Of a stretch of DNA of 64,000 bases, positions 12,090 to 24,676 are shown in pieces. The translations under genes and the position numbers were made by a program. Under the pieces are notes generated by a model, which worked only from the letters and a program-made list of their open reading frames with translations, had not been told where the DNA came from and ran no database searches. The stretch lies in NCBI GenBank assembly GCA_964247055.1, contig OZ176060.1, positions 1,426,001 through 1,490,000 on the forward strand, written 5' to 3'. Source of the stretch: Paragordius varius. Its lineage: Eukaryota; Nematomorpha. Position 1 is the first letter of the stretch. Every line of letters starts with the position of its first letter.

Positions 12090-13190
12090 TTAATTTGAAT
12101 GTTTGGTTTGTTTATTTGAGGAAGTTATCCATCCAGCGAGTTTTTCTTCCTTTTTTACGAGCATCACTCAGTTTTAGCATCAGTGACTTTTCGAATTAGT
12201 TGGATCTCATAATGTGGTCAAAGTAAGAGAGTTTTTGCCGTTTTCCAACATTTCGGGGTTAATTTTGTTCAAAATTGTAGAGTTGAGCATTTTGTCTGCA
12301 TTTTGGTTTAAAAAATTTTCTCCATACCCATAGTTCAAAGATATTTAAAAATCCTTTGTCAACCAGCTTTCACAACCATATAGTAATGTGGGGATTATTG
12401 CCTGATTAATTTGATTTTGGTTTTTAATTTGATATCATGCGACGATCTAATCTTATTGTATTATGTACCTGCCTTTGCAATGGCGATCCTTCATTTTATT
12501 TAAGGGATAGAGTTGTTGTAATTATTTATTATACTGACCAAATATGTGTAGTTGTTGTCGGTTTTGATCGGATTCCGTTTAGTAATTAGTTTGATTGATA
12601 TGTTTTTTTATAATTTTTTAGTCCGTACTTATTGCAATCGATTGTATTAAGTTGTAGAACTTGCAATAGGGTGTGGATACTGTACGCAAATATAACTGTG
12701 TTATCTGCGACAGATGTAAGCACTATGATGCCAGAAGTTTCCGGCAGATTTCCTAGAAACATCCGAGATATGTATTACAAAAAATTGGGGATAAGACGCA
12801 CCCTTGGTGCAAGCCGATTTTACCTTTCGTGAATCAGTTAAACCCTGAGGTCTAGAACTACAGCCACCGAATTGTATAATGATAAGATGACGTTGATTAG
12901 ATGGGTCAAAAACAAGTTGTTTTATGGATATGTGTAGTTTATTGAGTTGGATGGAATCAAATGCTTTGAAGCGAACAAAAGACCAAGAATCGTATTTAGT
13001 CGAACTTGTCTTTTTAAAAACTTCAGACACCTGGTTAATGCATTGTATGAACAAAAGGGTTAGAAAATTGTTTTCTATAATTGTTATCCTCATTTGCACT
13101 CTTTTGGATTCGTTGTTTAGTAGTATAGCCATTCCAGTAGAACTTAATTTTGGTGGCTTCTCTACGTTATGCGATTATAAAACTTTTTGC
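12090..13190 (-). mobile_element. LINE reverse transcriptase fragment
   Basis: Minus-strand reading keeps FVRFKAFDSIQLNKL (RT block, usually FVDFKKAFDSI), a decayed QGCxLSP block, VADNTVIFAYS (originally YADDTVIFA), NKYGLKNYKKT, and further on IIPTLLYGCESW. Several stops and frame changes interrupt it. It may reach upstream to about 13600 but I cannot read motifs there. It is different in sequence from the plus-strand LINE at 8.2-10.1 kb. Confidence 0.75.
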
Positions 13191-13650
13191 TGATAATTTT
13201 ATTTTTAATATAGATGTTATGAAACTTTATAAAATCGTCCTGTATATCTGAAAATGGTGTGGATTGAAATCCAAAAACTAAATGTTTGACAGTTTCGGAA
13301 TTAAGATCGATACATTCGAAATTTTGTAAAGCGTTGCAAAATTGTCGTTGATTTTGCTATAAACTAATTTTGTTCTAAAGAGTTTGGATATTTTGGGAAG
13401 TTATAATTTAATGCAGAGTTTGGTCAGACATTTAACATTATGGAAACTTTTGGCCATACCTAATATGAATTCTATTGTTTTCGATATTTTTGACATGGGC
13501 AACGCTATGTGTATAAACGTCGTTTAGGATGTTCAAAAAAAGTGTTTGAGAGAAGAGACGCAAAACAAAATTCGATTAATCTACGTCCTTACTCGTTTTG
13601 TATTTCCAAGCCCTTAGCATCCGTAACAGGAAATTGTCTTCTCGAACTAG

Positions 13651-14812
13651 CACAGTGTACAAAATCGCGGGTCAAAAAATTATCTTGAATAAATATATTC
13701 TGATAAAAAAGTGTATCTAGAATCTCCTGATCTTTTGGTTTTGGGGCTTACGAATGTTTTAAGAAAGTTACATACACTTTTGTGACAAACTCTAATTCAG
13801 AAAATGGAAAAATTTGGGCACATTTTCTAATTAAAATTTTTTTGGTGAAAGCTAAATGCTTTTTACAAAAAACATCACTAAAATTTATCAGCAACTACAT
13901 ATAAAAAGCAAAAAAATATTTTGAAAATTAAATTTTTTGATGTGGGCTTCGATAGTCGCAATTTTTTCGCTCTTCTAAAATTGGCTAGTTTTCAAAAAAA
14001 ACGCAAAAATGAAGAGCTTCGCGATAAAAATTTATATATTCAAAACCAACTAAAAAATTTTTAAAAATCTTAAAGCGTTTTTATACCGTTTCCATAATGC
14101 CTCAAAATAGTATAAAGTACGAACAAAATTTTGCAAAAAATAAATTTTTTGAAAAAACACTTCTTTTACATATTCGATAATACTAAACATTTCTTTCACC
14201 TCAGAAATTTGATTCATTTATTCATCTTCAAAATTATGTCAAACAAAGCTCTAAATTAAAATATGAGGTGATAGGAAACTTCAGCATTATCTAATTATAT
14301 AGAATAATTACAGTAAAAAGTGTTTTTAACCATTTCCATCATTCATAAAAATAGTAGGTGCTTTAAAATTTTGCTAAAAAATACATTTTTTAATAATATG
14401 CTATTTTTTTTATAAAATTTTGAGTTGGTATTCAAATTTAGCATATATTTAAAATTTTTATTGCGTAAGCTTTGCATTTTTTTTATTTAAGAAAATACAA
14501 GTTAAAAATGCGAAAAAAATTGGGACTTTCCGGGACATCAGAAAATTTATTTTTTTAAAAAAATATTGTTTTGCTTTTTATAGGTAGTTTATGAAAGATT
14601 TTTCTGATATGAAATGAACCATTAAGTTGTCGCCATAAAAAAATTATTTCAACAAATGTGCTTAAAGTTTTCCATTTTCTGATATGGAGCAATTATCAAA
14701 AAAGTGTCAATAACTTTCCTTGTAAGCCCTAAAACCAAACGCACCATGAGATTCCTGATACATTTTATCAGAAGATATCTATTTCATCATGATATTTTTT
14801 GCGTACACTGTG
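13651..14812. mobile_element. Palindromic inverted-repeat element (family 2), copy 1
   Basis: Starts CACAGTGTACAAAA and ends TTTTGCGTACACTGTG. Similarity continues inward in inverted orientation for about 300 nt on each side (for example CAGAAAATGG... near 13798 and its complement near 14670). About 1.16 kb with no coding potential. A foldback-type non-autonomous DNA element is the best reading. No clear target duplication. Confidence 0.75.
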
Positions 14813-15509
14813 GAATGTAAAACACTTAAAATAAATATGATCATTCTCTGATATTTGTCGCCAAGGCGGGATCATAAAAGCTTTTCTTTTCATTTTTACG
14901 GTCACCGTTGTATTTTAACGAGTTATGGCCAGAGAAAATTATATGATTATCAAGTTTTAGAATTCCGGGTGAATGTATTATTAAGAAATTCCGAGAATGC
15001 CAATTTTATGTATGGTCATTTAGTTTATACTAATACTAATTTAATGTTATAAGCACCCAGTTTCCACGTACCTATGTGGGGGCAGAGAATGCTCAATTTT
15101 AATATTTCAAACGTTATTAGAGTATGAGGTGGGAAGGAAAATATGTTAAGGATGTGTAAGGATGGTTGATTAATTTCGACAAGAGTTATTATAGATGCGA
15201 AAAATATCTAGAAAATATGTAGGTCTATAATGTTTGGTAAAAAAATAGATAAAAGGGCGGTATACCGTACCTATCCATCTCGATTAAAACCATGTATTTA
15301 CAATAATGAAAGAGTATATGATAAATAAAATTTATCATCGGGGCTAACTCGGAACAAGTACAGGGAACCGCAATACAATTTCACAAAAAATGTTTTTCAA
15401 CTTGTAAAATTATTGTTATAAAAAAATAACAATCATCGTAGATAAATATATCATAAAATCTTCTGCGAAAAGACTGTTTATGCCAGCATTTTTATCCCGA
15501 TCATTATAA

Positions 15510-16450
15510 TTTATATATTTAAAATGGAAAATGCTGGATTTGTGAGTTTCCAAAAAACCGGTAGATTCATTCAAATCCAAAAGTCAAAGAAATATAATCA
15601 TAAATGAATGCCCCGACAATTGCTTCGCCCTTTTTTTGATTAAGCTCCCAGTTCGGACCCACCCCGTGTAAATAACGGGTTTTTTTGAAAACAGATGTCC
15701 CGAAAAATCTTGTCTTTGATACAATTTTCCTGAAAACGTGTTGGACCAGATTTCTAATATGATTATTTTTACTTTTTTTTGATTGCGCCGAACATAGTCG
15801 GCTTACATTTTTATAGACTCTTTTTTTCCCGTTCCCCCCGTAAAATGCCATTTTTTCAAAAAAACTAAATAATTTTTTGCCCAGGGTATGAAACCGTTAA
15901 AATTCACTGAGGATTTGAATTATTCTCTGTTAAAAGGCAAAAATTTTAGTCTTGCGTTTTTTTAATATTGGCTGCTGGGTAAACAGATAGCCGTTAAAAC
16001 TGCGCCACTATTTAGAAATTGCGTTGTTTTGGAGCTAATTTACAGAAAATTTATGAAGCCATATGAGTTCATCAAAAGCTTAAAATATTACCCGTAATTA
16101 GGTAAAAATTAAGGTAGGGTTTTTTTAGCCGTTAATTTGAAACCTTTATGCCCTAAAACGCCATCATATAACGATTATTTAGTGTTGAAGTATTTTTTCA
16201 ATTTACTCATGAGACGATGGTATCAAAGATGATTCCAAAAGAATTTAACTGAACTCTTTTCCATATAAGTTTAGGGGTAAGGGGTTTACCTGTTTAAAAC
16301 CAAGACGCCACACAAAATAAGCGTTTTTGAGCTAATTTTTAAAAAAGTTAAGAGTCCATACGAGTTCAGTTAACATTTCTGGGGAATTTATATAATATTT
16401 TTTCCTTTAAAAAGAGACCACAAATGATTTACTTTTTATATCCCTTGATC
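15510..16450. repeat. Dispersed repeat family 5, copy 1
   Basis: Shares blocks with 46485-47470 (mostly opposite orientation) and 58495-59370: the end ATGGAAAATGCTGG near 15525, an AAACCGGTAGA block, an AATATAATCATAAATGAATG block, a block around GCGCCGAACATAGTCGGC near 15785, and downstream lines with GCTTAAAATATTACCCG. It has no ORF of its own that is conserved between copies, so it is probably a non-autonomous element. The right edge is uncertain. Confidence 0.6.
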
Positions 16451-17235
16451 CCAGCTATGTGAACACATTATCAAAATAAAACTTTAAACATAATTTCGTA
16501 AAACCAAAATCTCAAAATAAATCCAATGATAGTTGAATATTAACATTAATAAGGGACAGATTAAATATGGTCAATTTCGGTCAATATTTCAGCCTCTGCG
16601 AAAACCAGTAAAAAAGGCATTCTTTTTATTAAATATGTTGATTATTAATTTTTTATCTCCATTAACTCTATTTATTGTACATTATTAAGAATAATTATCG
16701 GTGAGACTACACCACACCTAAGCGTGACAGGGCCAGCTAGTATCCTGTAAAAATTTACTATAATGTTATAAAAGTTTATAAAAATGTAGATTTATTTTGT
16801 CAATCTCTTAAAACCGAAATAATCCTGATAAATATTATCATCTAAGTTTAATTTTGAAGAAACTATTATTTTACTTTTATATTTGTGGGGGTCGTTAAGA
16901 AATTTGCAATCTTAAATGGGGTCGGGAACTACAAAAGTTCAAGAAGCCCTGCTCTCCCATTTTATAATTTTCTGGAACTAGCTCGTTCGCGGTTTCACCG
17001 TTAATAAGTGGTCCCCAATGTTTTATTTTTTAAAAATAAAATTATTGATTAATAAAGGTATAATTTTTTTCTAATTTCCCATCAAAATGGATTGATCATA
17101 TTAATTTTATTTTTGACAAAATTGATGATTTTTTCATAATCATCATCAGTATATAATTTATATTTAAAAGTTCCAATACATTTTGCTATTTAATTTATAT
17201 TTGAATTGAACTGAAAATTAATTTCTGTCTATTAA

Positions 17236-17236
<1 letters not shown>

Positions 17237-17286
<50 letters not shown>
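17237..17286. repeat. TA microsatellite
   Basis: Uninterrupted alternating TA run of about 50 nt, about 200 nt upstream of the exon 14 acceptor. Confidence 0.95.
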
Positions 17287-17289
<3 letters not shown>

Positions 17290-17481
17290 CATAATTTTGT
17301 AAAAAAATTGGAAATATTTTTTTGTTAATATTTTCATAAAATCCGTTTTTGTTTTATCCCGAATGATATATGAACTTTATACTTTTAATGAACAGATATA
17401 AACTATTCATTAAACATGTAAGAAAATTATATTCGTATTTAATTTTAAAGGGTAATGATATTCTTTTTAAAATATATTTAG

Positions 17482-17960
17482 GTGCTATTGCCCGTTTAAA
17501 GGATTTCGTTTGATTGGAAACGGTAAAATTTGCTGTAGCGACACTGCTTTGGAAACATATTATTGTTTGTTACCAAATAATTTTGACATAATGCTCAAAT
17601 ATAAGAAATACGATAATCAAAGTTGTAATATACTCCCATGCAGTTCGCAAAATGAATTGGCTCTAGGCCCCTACAATAAATCTTGCAAAAGAGAGGATAG
17701 ATGTTTATGTAGTGGTGCATATATTAAATTAAACAATGGATCCTGTATTTTAGACATATGCTTCATAAATAATGGTAAATGCAGTCATATTTGTGTCTTT
17801 TCTCCTGAAAAAAATGTTGGAGTTATATGCCTTTGCCCGCTGGGAATGCAATTGTCTAACGATTTCATAACTTGTGTATGGAAACGAAATTGCCAAAACT
17901 CTGCGAAAGCCTTGTTGGACACAAGTCTTTATGATCCTTGCGATTTGAATTGCTTATCTG
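17482..17960 (+). CDS. Exon 14: EGF-like modules
   Basis: Starts G+TGC to complete CIECYCPFKGFRLIGNGKICC, showing the phase-2 junction across a 5.8-kb intron is real. Then REDRCLCSGAYIKLNNGSC, DICFINNGKCSHICVF with ICLCPLGMQLSNDFITC, and DPCDLNCLSG. CSHIC and CLCPxGxxL are LDL-receptor-type EGF signatures. Ends in phase 1 before a 28-nt intron, the longest of the tiny class here. Confidence 0.85.
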
Positions 17961-17988
17961 GTATCATTATAAATTACGTTATTTTAAG

Positions 17989-18144
17989 GTGCCGAGTTAA
18001 ATTGCAATAATTGCACATCAGGAAATGTATCATTCGTTTTTCAGCATATTTTTTTCCAAAATTTCTTTATTCCAATATGCTGCAGGATTGAAAACATAGG
18101 AGAATGGCTAAACACTGAAGTTATAACATGCAATTGTTCACCTG
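17989..18144 (+). CDS. Exon 15: EGF-like module, central part
   Basis: Reads G-AELNCNNCTSGN, then a phenylalanine-rich stretch, then CCRIENIGEWLN and ITCNCSPG. The odd F-rich stretch raises the possibility that 18027-18044 (GTATCATTC...TTTTCAG, 18 nt, in frame) is a further tiny intron; both versions stay open. Ends CCT G (phase 1) before a 25-nt intron. Confidence 0.75.
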
Positions 18145-18169
18145 GTAAAATATGTTCCCCTTAAAATAG

Positions 18170-18316
18170 GCTATCTGAAAATATATTACACTACACTTAA
18201 AGCTTACGTTTGCGTTCCCGATTTATGCAATTATCCACAAAGGCATATATGTGAACACAAATGTAACATTAAACTTGTAGAAGGACTTTTGGAGAAAAGG
18301 TGCTCATGTGACACAG
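18170..18316 (+). CDS. Exon 16: EGF-like module
   Basis: The junction with exon 15 gives CNCSPGYLKIYY. Then YVCVPDLCNYPQRHICEHKC and KRCSCDTG, another EGF-like module with ICEHKC and CSC. Phase 1 at both ends. The last base G joins GG at 24677 to give CSCDTGYMLSVDG, a standard EGF loop split by a 6.4-kb intron. Confidence 0.82.
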
Positions 18317-18810
18317 GTATAATACTTATAAATGCGTAAAAACCCTTAGGCAAGTGTGTCGTTATTTAAAATATTTATTAAACAAATAATGATTGAAAAT
18401 CATAATAAGGTATGTTAATTTGAATCAAAAGAATCTAGATTATTATAAAATAAATACATCTTTTTGCCATAATATATATAAAATTCTATCACCGATAAGT
18501 CACGACATTTTACATACCATTTGAACTGATGTTGGTAATTACATTATAAAAAGAAACAATAGCTTTCTACTCTCATTGTGGTTAGGGTTCGATTCCATAA
18601 TCATGTTTTGTCCATATACATATATGAATAATGGTTGAAAAAGTATTTCTGAGCCTTGTGCACTTTCATATCAATTATGTATACCGTGGAATCGTAATCT
18701 TGCTTCGCATTGCCATAAAATTATTTCGCCGAATGCTATTGTATTCTTGCATTAGTTTCTTTATTCTTAATGTAAATTTTGTGAGCAAAACATTGATGAT
18801 ATCGTTTTAT

Positions 18811-21800
18811 CAATGTTACTCACCAAAAAGATTTGACGGGCCAAATAAAATATATTTTTTTTTGAGGGCATGAGCCTTATAATGGCAAATTATGCACATT
18901 TTTATACTCTAAATCAGCACTATGAATTTTTTGGGGATTGCATCTAAATCCAACTAAAAGCTCGTTTTGCACCATTTAGTTTAAAAAATTAAAATATTTT
19001 GATAACAACATTTATTTTAATATTAACCAATAATTTTTAACGAATTTGATTTCGCCTCATGACAGGCCAATCTTAATACGTCGTCTATATGATCATCGGT
19101 TAAGCATTTCTGTATGTATACTTGACATACTTCATTTTTGAATATGCCGTCTCACACGTCTAAGTTGAGAGAAAACAGTTATAACTTGAACACATTTTTT
19201 TATATTTTCATATTTATTTGGCACGCCTTGCCAAAACTCTACATATCTTTCTCCTCTGCTCCTTGTATAGCCTCCAAACTTAAATCATTTTTTAAATCTA
19301 TGAATTCTTCAATATGCGTCTGATTAAAACCGAAATGCTCAAGTTGCTTAATATTGAATATATCCATATTTCATAGATTTCCAACGAGTTTTAAGCAATT
19401 TTTAAATTTCATAATTCTTGAAATCAATTTCATCTCATTAGATAAAAATGTTAAATTAATGTCCATTATTAAATTAATCTCTGCGGTAAATCACATATCC
19501 ATGTATCGTTTTAATTGTTGGAAAATATAGGGTGTTTTATTTATAAAATCCTGTTTATATATTAATTTTTCTTCAAAAGCAAATATTTGATTAGCATGGA
19601 TTATTATTTTGCTTCCTACTTGTATTAAAATTACTAAGTTTATATGTAATATTGCAAAGGTAGGCTAATAATATTCACCGTTTGTCACTATTAATTTCCT
19701 CGTCAAACTTAGTTAACTTTTATAAATAATAGAATTTCATGTCTTAAAAATCTATTAAAACTTTGTTATGGCTTAGCCATCTCATAGAGGTGTATCAAAC
19801 AATATCATCGAATTAACTGCGAATATCTTTCAGAAGATTTTTGAATCTACGGCATTACGGATCCACAACCGTTTTAATAACTTAATTGAGTTATTTACAA
19901 GCGAAACTAAGTTTTGCTGATATAAAGCAGTGAAAGGATATAATATTTTGCAAATTATATTTGTTTTTCAAAAAAGGAATATAACCTTTGTTTATTCCAA
20001 TTATAGAGGGGTAGCCATCTGTGCAGTTCAAAACCAATTTTTTTCATATTTATACCTTTATTATCGAAAAAAAGAAAATCACTTCCTTTGGTATTATTCA
20101 TTGATAAAAATTTAAAATATTCCTCGTTGATTATGTTGTCTTTGCGAAATCTCACGAAGAGCGCACATTGAGGTGTTGAACTAATATCAGTGTTAGAATC
20201 AATAGCATACTAAAGTTGCAGTTTTTCAGAGCCAATAATGTATTGTTAAAAATATATTTAGACATATCTTCAATGCGTCGAGCACATGTTGAATCAGAAA
20301 GTTGAAATTTTTTAATTTGCCTCATGATTTGATCTTTATTATGGAATTTATCAAATAAAAATGTGCAACCATTTATGACATTTTATTAGTTAAGAATCAG
20401 TAAACTGTATATTTTTTCTAAAATATAGCAAAAACATACAAAGTTAGTGTTACAGCTTTTTCCTGGGAAAAAGCTATGGACATAATTGATTTTAATTTCT
20501 GTATAATTCCTAAATCATTTAATATTTTTCGTTCCTCATGATTTTCTGTCATTTATGAGAAACTTTCAATATTGTATTTTTTATATTTATGTTGTCCCTA
20601 CATATGCAGGTAACAGCATTTTTATTTGAAAAGAAAAAGAATTTTTTTTTAAAAAGGAGCGATTTTATCGGATAATTTACGCTTTTTAGCATTAGATGTC
20701 ATCATTTGGATTTATGTGAAAATATTATGTAAATTTTTTCAAAAAAATAGGAATATAATTATCAAATTTTAACTTTTTTTAACTGCCATTCTTGTAAATT
20801 TAAAATTTATTTCATTAAAGTACATAATTAGTGAATCTAAAAAGAAAATTAATCTAGCATGCAAGAATTTTTTTAATTAGTTTATCGATAATTTTTGGCC
20901 CCGATTTAACATAAAACTCGAAATTTCGAAAATTAAAAGTTTTAGATATGAAGCCATGTATTTTATATCATTCGAAAGAGCGCAAAATACTGCATCTTTT
21001 AAATGGCAGTAAGTCATTTAAATCAATCGGATGTAAAAATTATTTGGATTTAAATGGTCGAAATTTTCAATCCTTAAATAAGTCAAGAATTTTCACAGAC
21101 AAACCAATTTGAAAATCATATAAATTATTTTGATATAATTATTAGGGTTATATTAGTATTTAATTTAAAAAAATGTTTGAAAAAGCTTTTGGTTTGCTTT
21201 TTTAATAAAAATTATTATTATCATAAATATTTTACCTAGTGGATACTAAAATGCATAGTTATAACTGTAAATTTATTACATAATGGCTATAAAGGATCAA
21301 AAATACCTTTAACTTTGTTTTTATCCTTAAAATTTCGAAATTCAGCCTCATAAAGAAAATTAATTAATATTGATGAGATGGTAATTTTTAAAAAACAAAA
21401 AACTTAAAAATGGCTGTTTTGAGTAACATAAAAGCAATAAAAAAATGTTTTAATCAAAAAAAACTTTCTTGTGTTATCTTTTTTGGACATTCATCACCAT
21501 CTAAACAAAGTTTGAGCTATTTTCATCCATTAGTTTTAAAAATATAATAAAAAAATGCTCTCGCTTCGCGCGTTTGTCGCTCTTTGTATCCAATATTAAC
21601 TGTCGATGTAATACATATTAGTATGCAATTTATAGAGTTTTTATTACTCTTTCAAATGATATATTTCAAATGGGCATCACTTGTATATTTTCAAAGGAAA
21701 ACATTTTTGAGTACAATTTTGATAAAGAGGGCGCATAATCAAAATATTATACAAAATTCTTCCTCGAGTTATAATTTTTATTTCAGATTTACTGTTAAAA

Positions 21801-22308
21801 TGACACTAAATATCAGAAAATGCAAAAAAACCGAGTGGCAGAAAAATTTGTTGTCCAGTGTTATGCAATAAAAAAACAGGTGGAAATTTAATGATGTTGA
21901 TTTGAAAAATATAGTATGGGAATGAGTTATAAGAAATGATGCAGGATAGCAATGAAAAGAATACGTATATGCAAGTTTGAGTGAGAGGCTTGCTTAAATA
22001 CAAAAAACGAATGCAATAAAAAATTTAAAATAGAAAAGAAAATAGAATACATAAACAGAGACAACGTGTGCCAAAATTTTGTAATCATTTTAATGTAGGG
22101 AATTTTTTCATTTCAAATTGGTTAAAAATAAAAATCCAAAATTAAATCTAAAGAAAATAAATTAATATTAAAATAAGAGAAAATTTGTTTACGTGTATTT
22201 TAATATTCATCAATAAAAAAATAATTTAATTATCAATATGGTTATAGGGCAATTTCAAAGCACTTTTAGTGCGCATGCGGCCCAAGGGCCGCGGCGTGGG
22301 AACCACTA
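18811..22308 (-). mobile_element. Degenerate hAT transposon (ZBED5/SCAND3-like transposase)
   Basis: Minus-strand transposase traces between about 19040 and 20560: YAIDSNTDISSTPQCALFVR, FRKDNIINEEYFKFLSM with NTKGSDF, then a TSMRWLSHNKVLIDF block (family YHTEVRWLSRGKVL), and the C-terminal dimerisation part near 19060-19100 reading LTDDHIDDVLRLAC. These match the hAT branch from which ZBED5 and SCAND3 derive. Right end GCGTGGGAACCACT fits the hAT terminus CAGTGGTTCCC; left end CAATGTTACTCACC at 18811 is a weaker match, so outer limits are approximate. Many stops and frame changes. Removing the nested CACTA-like copy leaves about 2.4 kb, normal for hAT. Confidence 0.7.
20763..21860. mobile_element. 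CACTA-like non-autonomous element, copy A
   Basis: Sequence matches copies at 27095, 45039 and 53883 along its length. Its right end AAAATTTGTTGTCCAGTG is intact; the first ten or so bases of the left terminus are lost (it starts at CAAATTTT). It sits inside the old hAT element, so it is the younger of the two. Carries the small ORF beginning MKPCILYHSKER shared by the other copies. Confidence 0.8.
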
Positions 22309-23139
22309 ATTTAATAATATTACTAAATTTTTCGGGCTGTGTGATTTTATGGGTAAAATTTTGTCACAGCAATTATGAAACAATCTTTTATTCAGGACAC
22401 AGCATCGGTGAGTGAAATGCACCTCGCCAACCATTTATTAAATCGGATTATCTGTATGCTATTTATTTTAAATATTTGATTAGTATCATTCCTGGAAAAT
22501 TTGAATACTAGTCGTTTGCCACATTTTGATTAACATTTTTTGGTCTAGCTACAATATTCTTATTTTTTAAATAATATTTTTATCCGTCTTGAATTGGTTT
22601 TAAATCATATGGAAAAATTATTTTTATGATATCACATAAGAATGCCAATTTTCAGAATTATGTTTGTGTATTAGCCAACTTTCTCCCTGAAATTTCTAAT
22701 TGATTGTAACATAAAGAAGTTATTTTACACCAAAGCTCCCAAGATATACTATGAATTTGGGATGATTAAACTTTGCCTGGGCATAGTCTTAAAATTAACC
22801 TTACTTGGTAAATGTTGAAAATGATTAAAATTTTTTATGCCATGTCAAAGCCATGTATTTTTATATGAAGCGCAGCCTAGGGGATAATAAAAGCGCTAAA
22901 AAGATTTGTCTTTATGTATAATAAATAATCCATTTGGTCTCATTATGTTTTTAAAAATGAAAGCTGGGTTGCTATTATATGTAACACAGTTTACAGAAGT
23001 GAAGCCTTATTTATCGGCTAATTTAAAAAAGGGTTGGACAAAATTTTCGCTTTTTACCGAAAATAGCTAGAACCATTTATTATTGTATTAAAATAGACAA
23101 ATAACTTCAGCCAAAATTTTAAAAATGTAATTATTTATA

Positions 23140-23690
23140 CATGGTGGCTTAGTCAGCAGTTAGTTTAGGAGGGCTCGGCTAAAATTCATTCCTTCATTCA
23201 TTTGTATGGGGATTCGCCATTAAATGACGGTACACCCGTTTTTTCCACTCTTCTCTTGATTTGGCTAATTCTAGATTTAAATTGAGCGATTCGAGGTCTT
23301 TAGTTATTGTGTTGAGACATGTGGTATGGGGTCGGCCGGATTTTGCTGGTAGTTCAACCGAGTAATTTTTCATAGTTTCAAGAATGTGAGTATCTTGCGT
23401 CTCTCAACATGTCCAGCCCATTGTAACCGGAGATTTCTGATGACGTTGTTGACGGGGTTGAAGTATATGGTACGGGTTTATGGATTCGGTATAATTAAAT
23501 TTAGAAGGATTGTGTGCGAATAATATTGTTTTCAAAATTTGGATTCAGCGTTTATGAGTTTGGATTCATTTGTTTTTGACATCAGCCATAATTCGGATCC
23601 ATATGTGAGGACGGGACGGATGGCTGTATATAAATTTATAAGTACCGCATTATTATGTGATCTCATAGCTTGGATTCTCACAATTTAAAT
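23140..23690 (-). mobile_element. LINE 3' end (C-terminal of ORF2)
   Basis: Minus-strand reading: NAVLINLYTAIRPVLTYGSE followed by LWLMSKT, then NLRLQWAGHVERRKILTF, a GRP-rich-derived stretch, and KSREEWKK-like end with a final block MANPHTNE. RPVLTYGSE and LQWAGHVER are the thumb and post-RT signatures of many LINE clades. Interrupted by a few stops and at least one frame change. Only about 0.55 kb remains. Confidence 0.8.
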
Positions 23691-23829
23691 TTAAAGGCTT
23701 ATTTGGAAGCGATGTTAATTACGAAAAAATAAAAAAATAGAATTTAAATGTGTTTACACATTAATTTTAAGTTGTCTTTAAACTATTTTTTTTATATAAA
23801 TGGTTCCAAACATAGCTGTAATCTAATCG

Positions 23830-24420
23830 TGTGCTTACATGAGCCGGAATCACAAAGTACATAAATTTACAAAAAAGTTTAAAGTAGTACAACCGAAAAT
23901 CCGTACAAATCCCAGTAAAAATATTAATTTGTGTTAAAACAAACTTTTTACAGGGATTTTAGATTGTTGGTTACTACTTGCCCATTTTGCATAAATTATA
24001 TACATTATAATTCCCCATCATGTAGATTCCAAAATATAACATTTTAATTGACTCATAAACCAGATATAGTTAAGATTTTAATAGCGAAAAAACATATTTT
24101 AATAAATTTTCATAAAAAATTTTTTGTCTTTTAAGTGTTCAGAAAAAAAACGTAATTTTTTGAAAATTTTATAGAAACCCTAACTATATGGTTATAGGCT
24201 ATTTATATATTTAAAATATCTTAAAATGATTATAAACTAAAATACTTTTATAATAATTTTTTGAATTTAATTATACTTAATTTTCACTTTTTTCCCAAAT
24301 TATATTTTCTCTCAATATTTCAAAAACTAGGTCGTCAGCGAATATAATTTTTTAAGGCAAATGAATTCGCTGGTCATAAGCTATCTCATGAAAAAAATTA
24401 ACCCTCTTTTTTTGCACACA
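23830..24420. repeat. Dispersed repeat family 8, copy 1
   Basis: Shares blocks with 48775-49060 (opposite orientation) and 61700-62330: CTCATAAACCAGAT, TATAGAAACCCTAACTATAT and the AAATCCGTACAAATCCCAG type. The first 130 nt also show internal inverted similarity around an ACAGGGATTTTAGATTG block. Probably a non-autonomous element; limits approximate. Confidence 0.55.
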
Positions 24421-24676
24421 ATTTGTTACTAAATCATTTTTGACTCACTTTGCTATGACATTGTGGATAGAAATTATTTTAAAATAATTTAAATTTTTGT
24501 TTGGTAAATATAAATATGGAGGTGTTACTAACCAATATTATTAATACCTTGGCTTTCAATCACAAAATTTTTGGTTTCTCTATAAACCTTATTTAAAATT
24601 GGTTTTTGGGCTTATTACACCAAATATATTACTCCATAATTAAGATATCTAAAAAATCTTATATATGTCTCTTTAG

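Larger units (their letters stand above)
11660..17481 (+). other. Long intron (5.8 kb) inside the EGF region
   Basis: Holds a minus-strand LINE fragment at about 12090-13190, a palindromic element at 13651-14812, a dispersed repeat (family 5) at about 15510-16450 and a TA microsatellite at 17237-17286. The rest is A+T-rich with nothing recognised. Acceptor ATTTAG. Confidence 0.75.
18317..24676 (+). other. Long intron (6.4 kb) inside an EGF module
   Basis: Contains an old hAT element (about 18811-22308, transposase on minus) with a CACTA-like insertion at 20763-21860, a minus-strand LINE 3' end at 23140-23690 and a family 8 inverted-repeat region at about 23830-24420. Intervening sequence is A+T-rich with nothing else recognised. 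Acceptor CTTTAG. Confidence 0.75.

Noticed and set aside
18560-18600. tRNA gene or tRNA-derived SINE (GGTTCGATTCC)
   Set aside because: Only a B-box-like string is present; no acceptor, D or anticodon stems could be paired around it.
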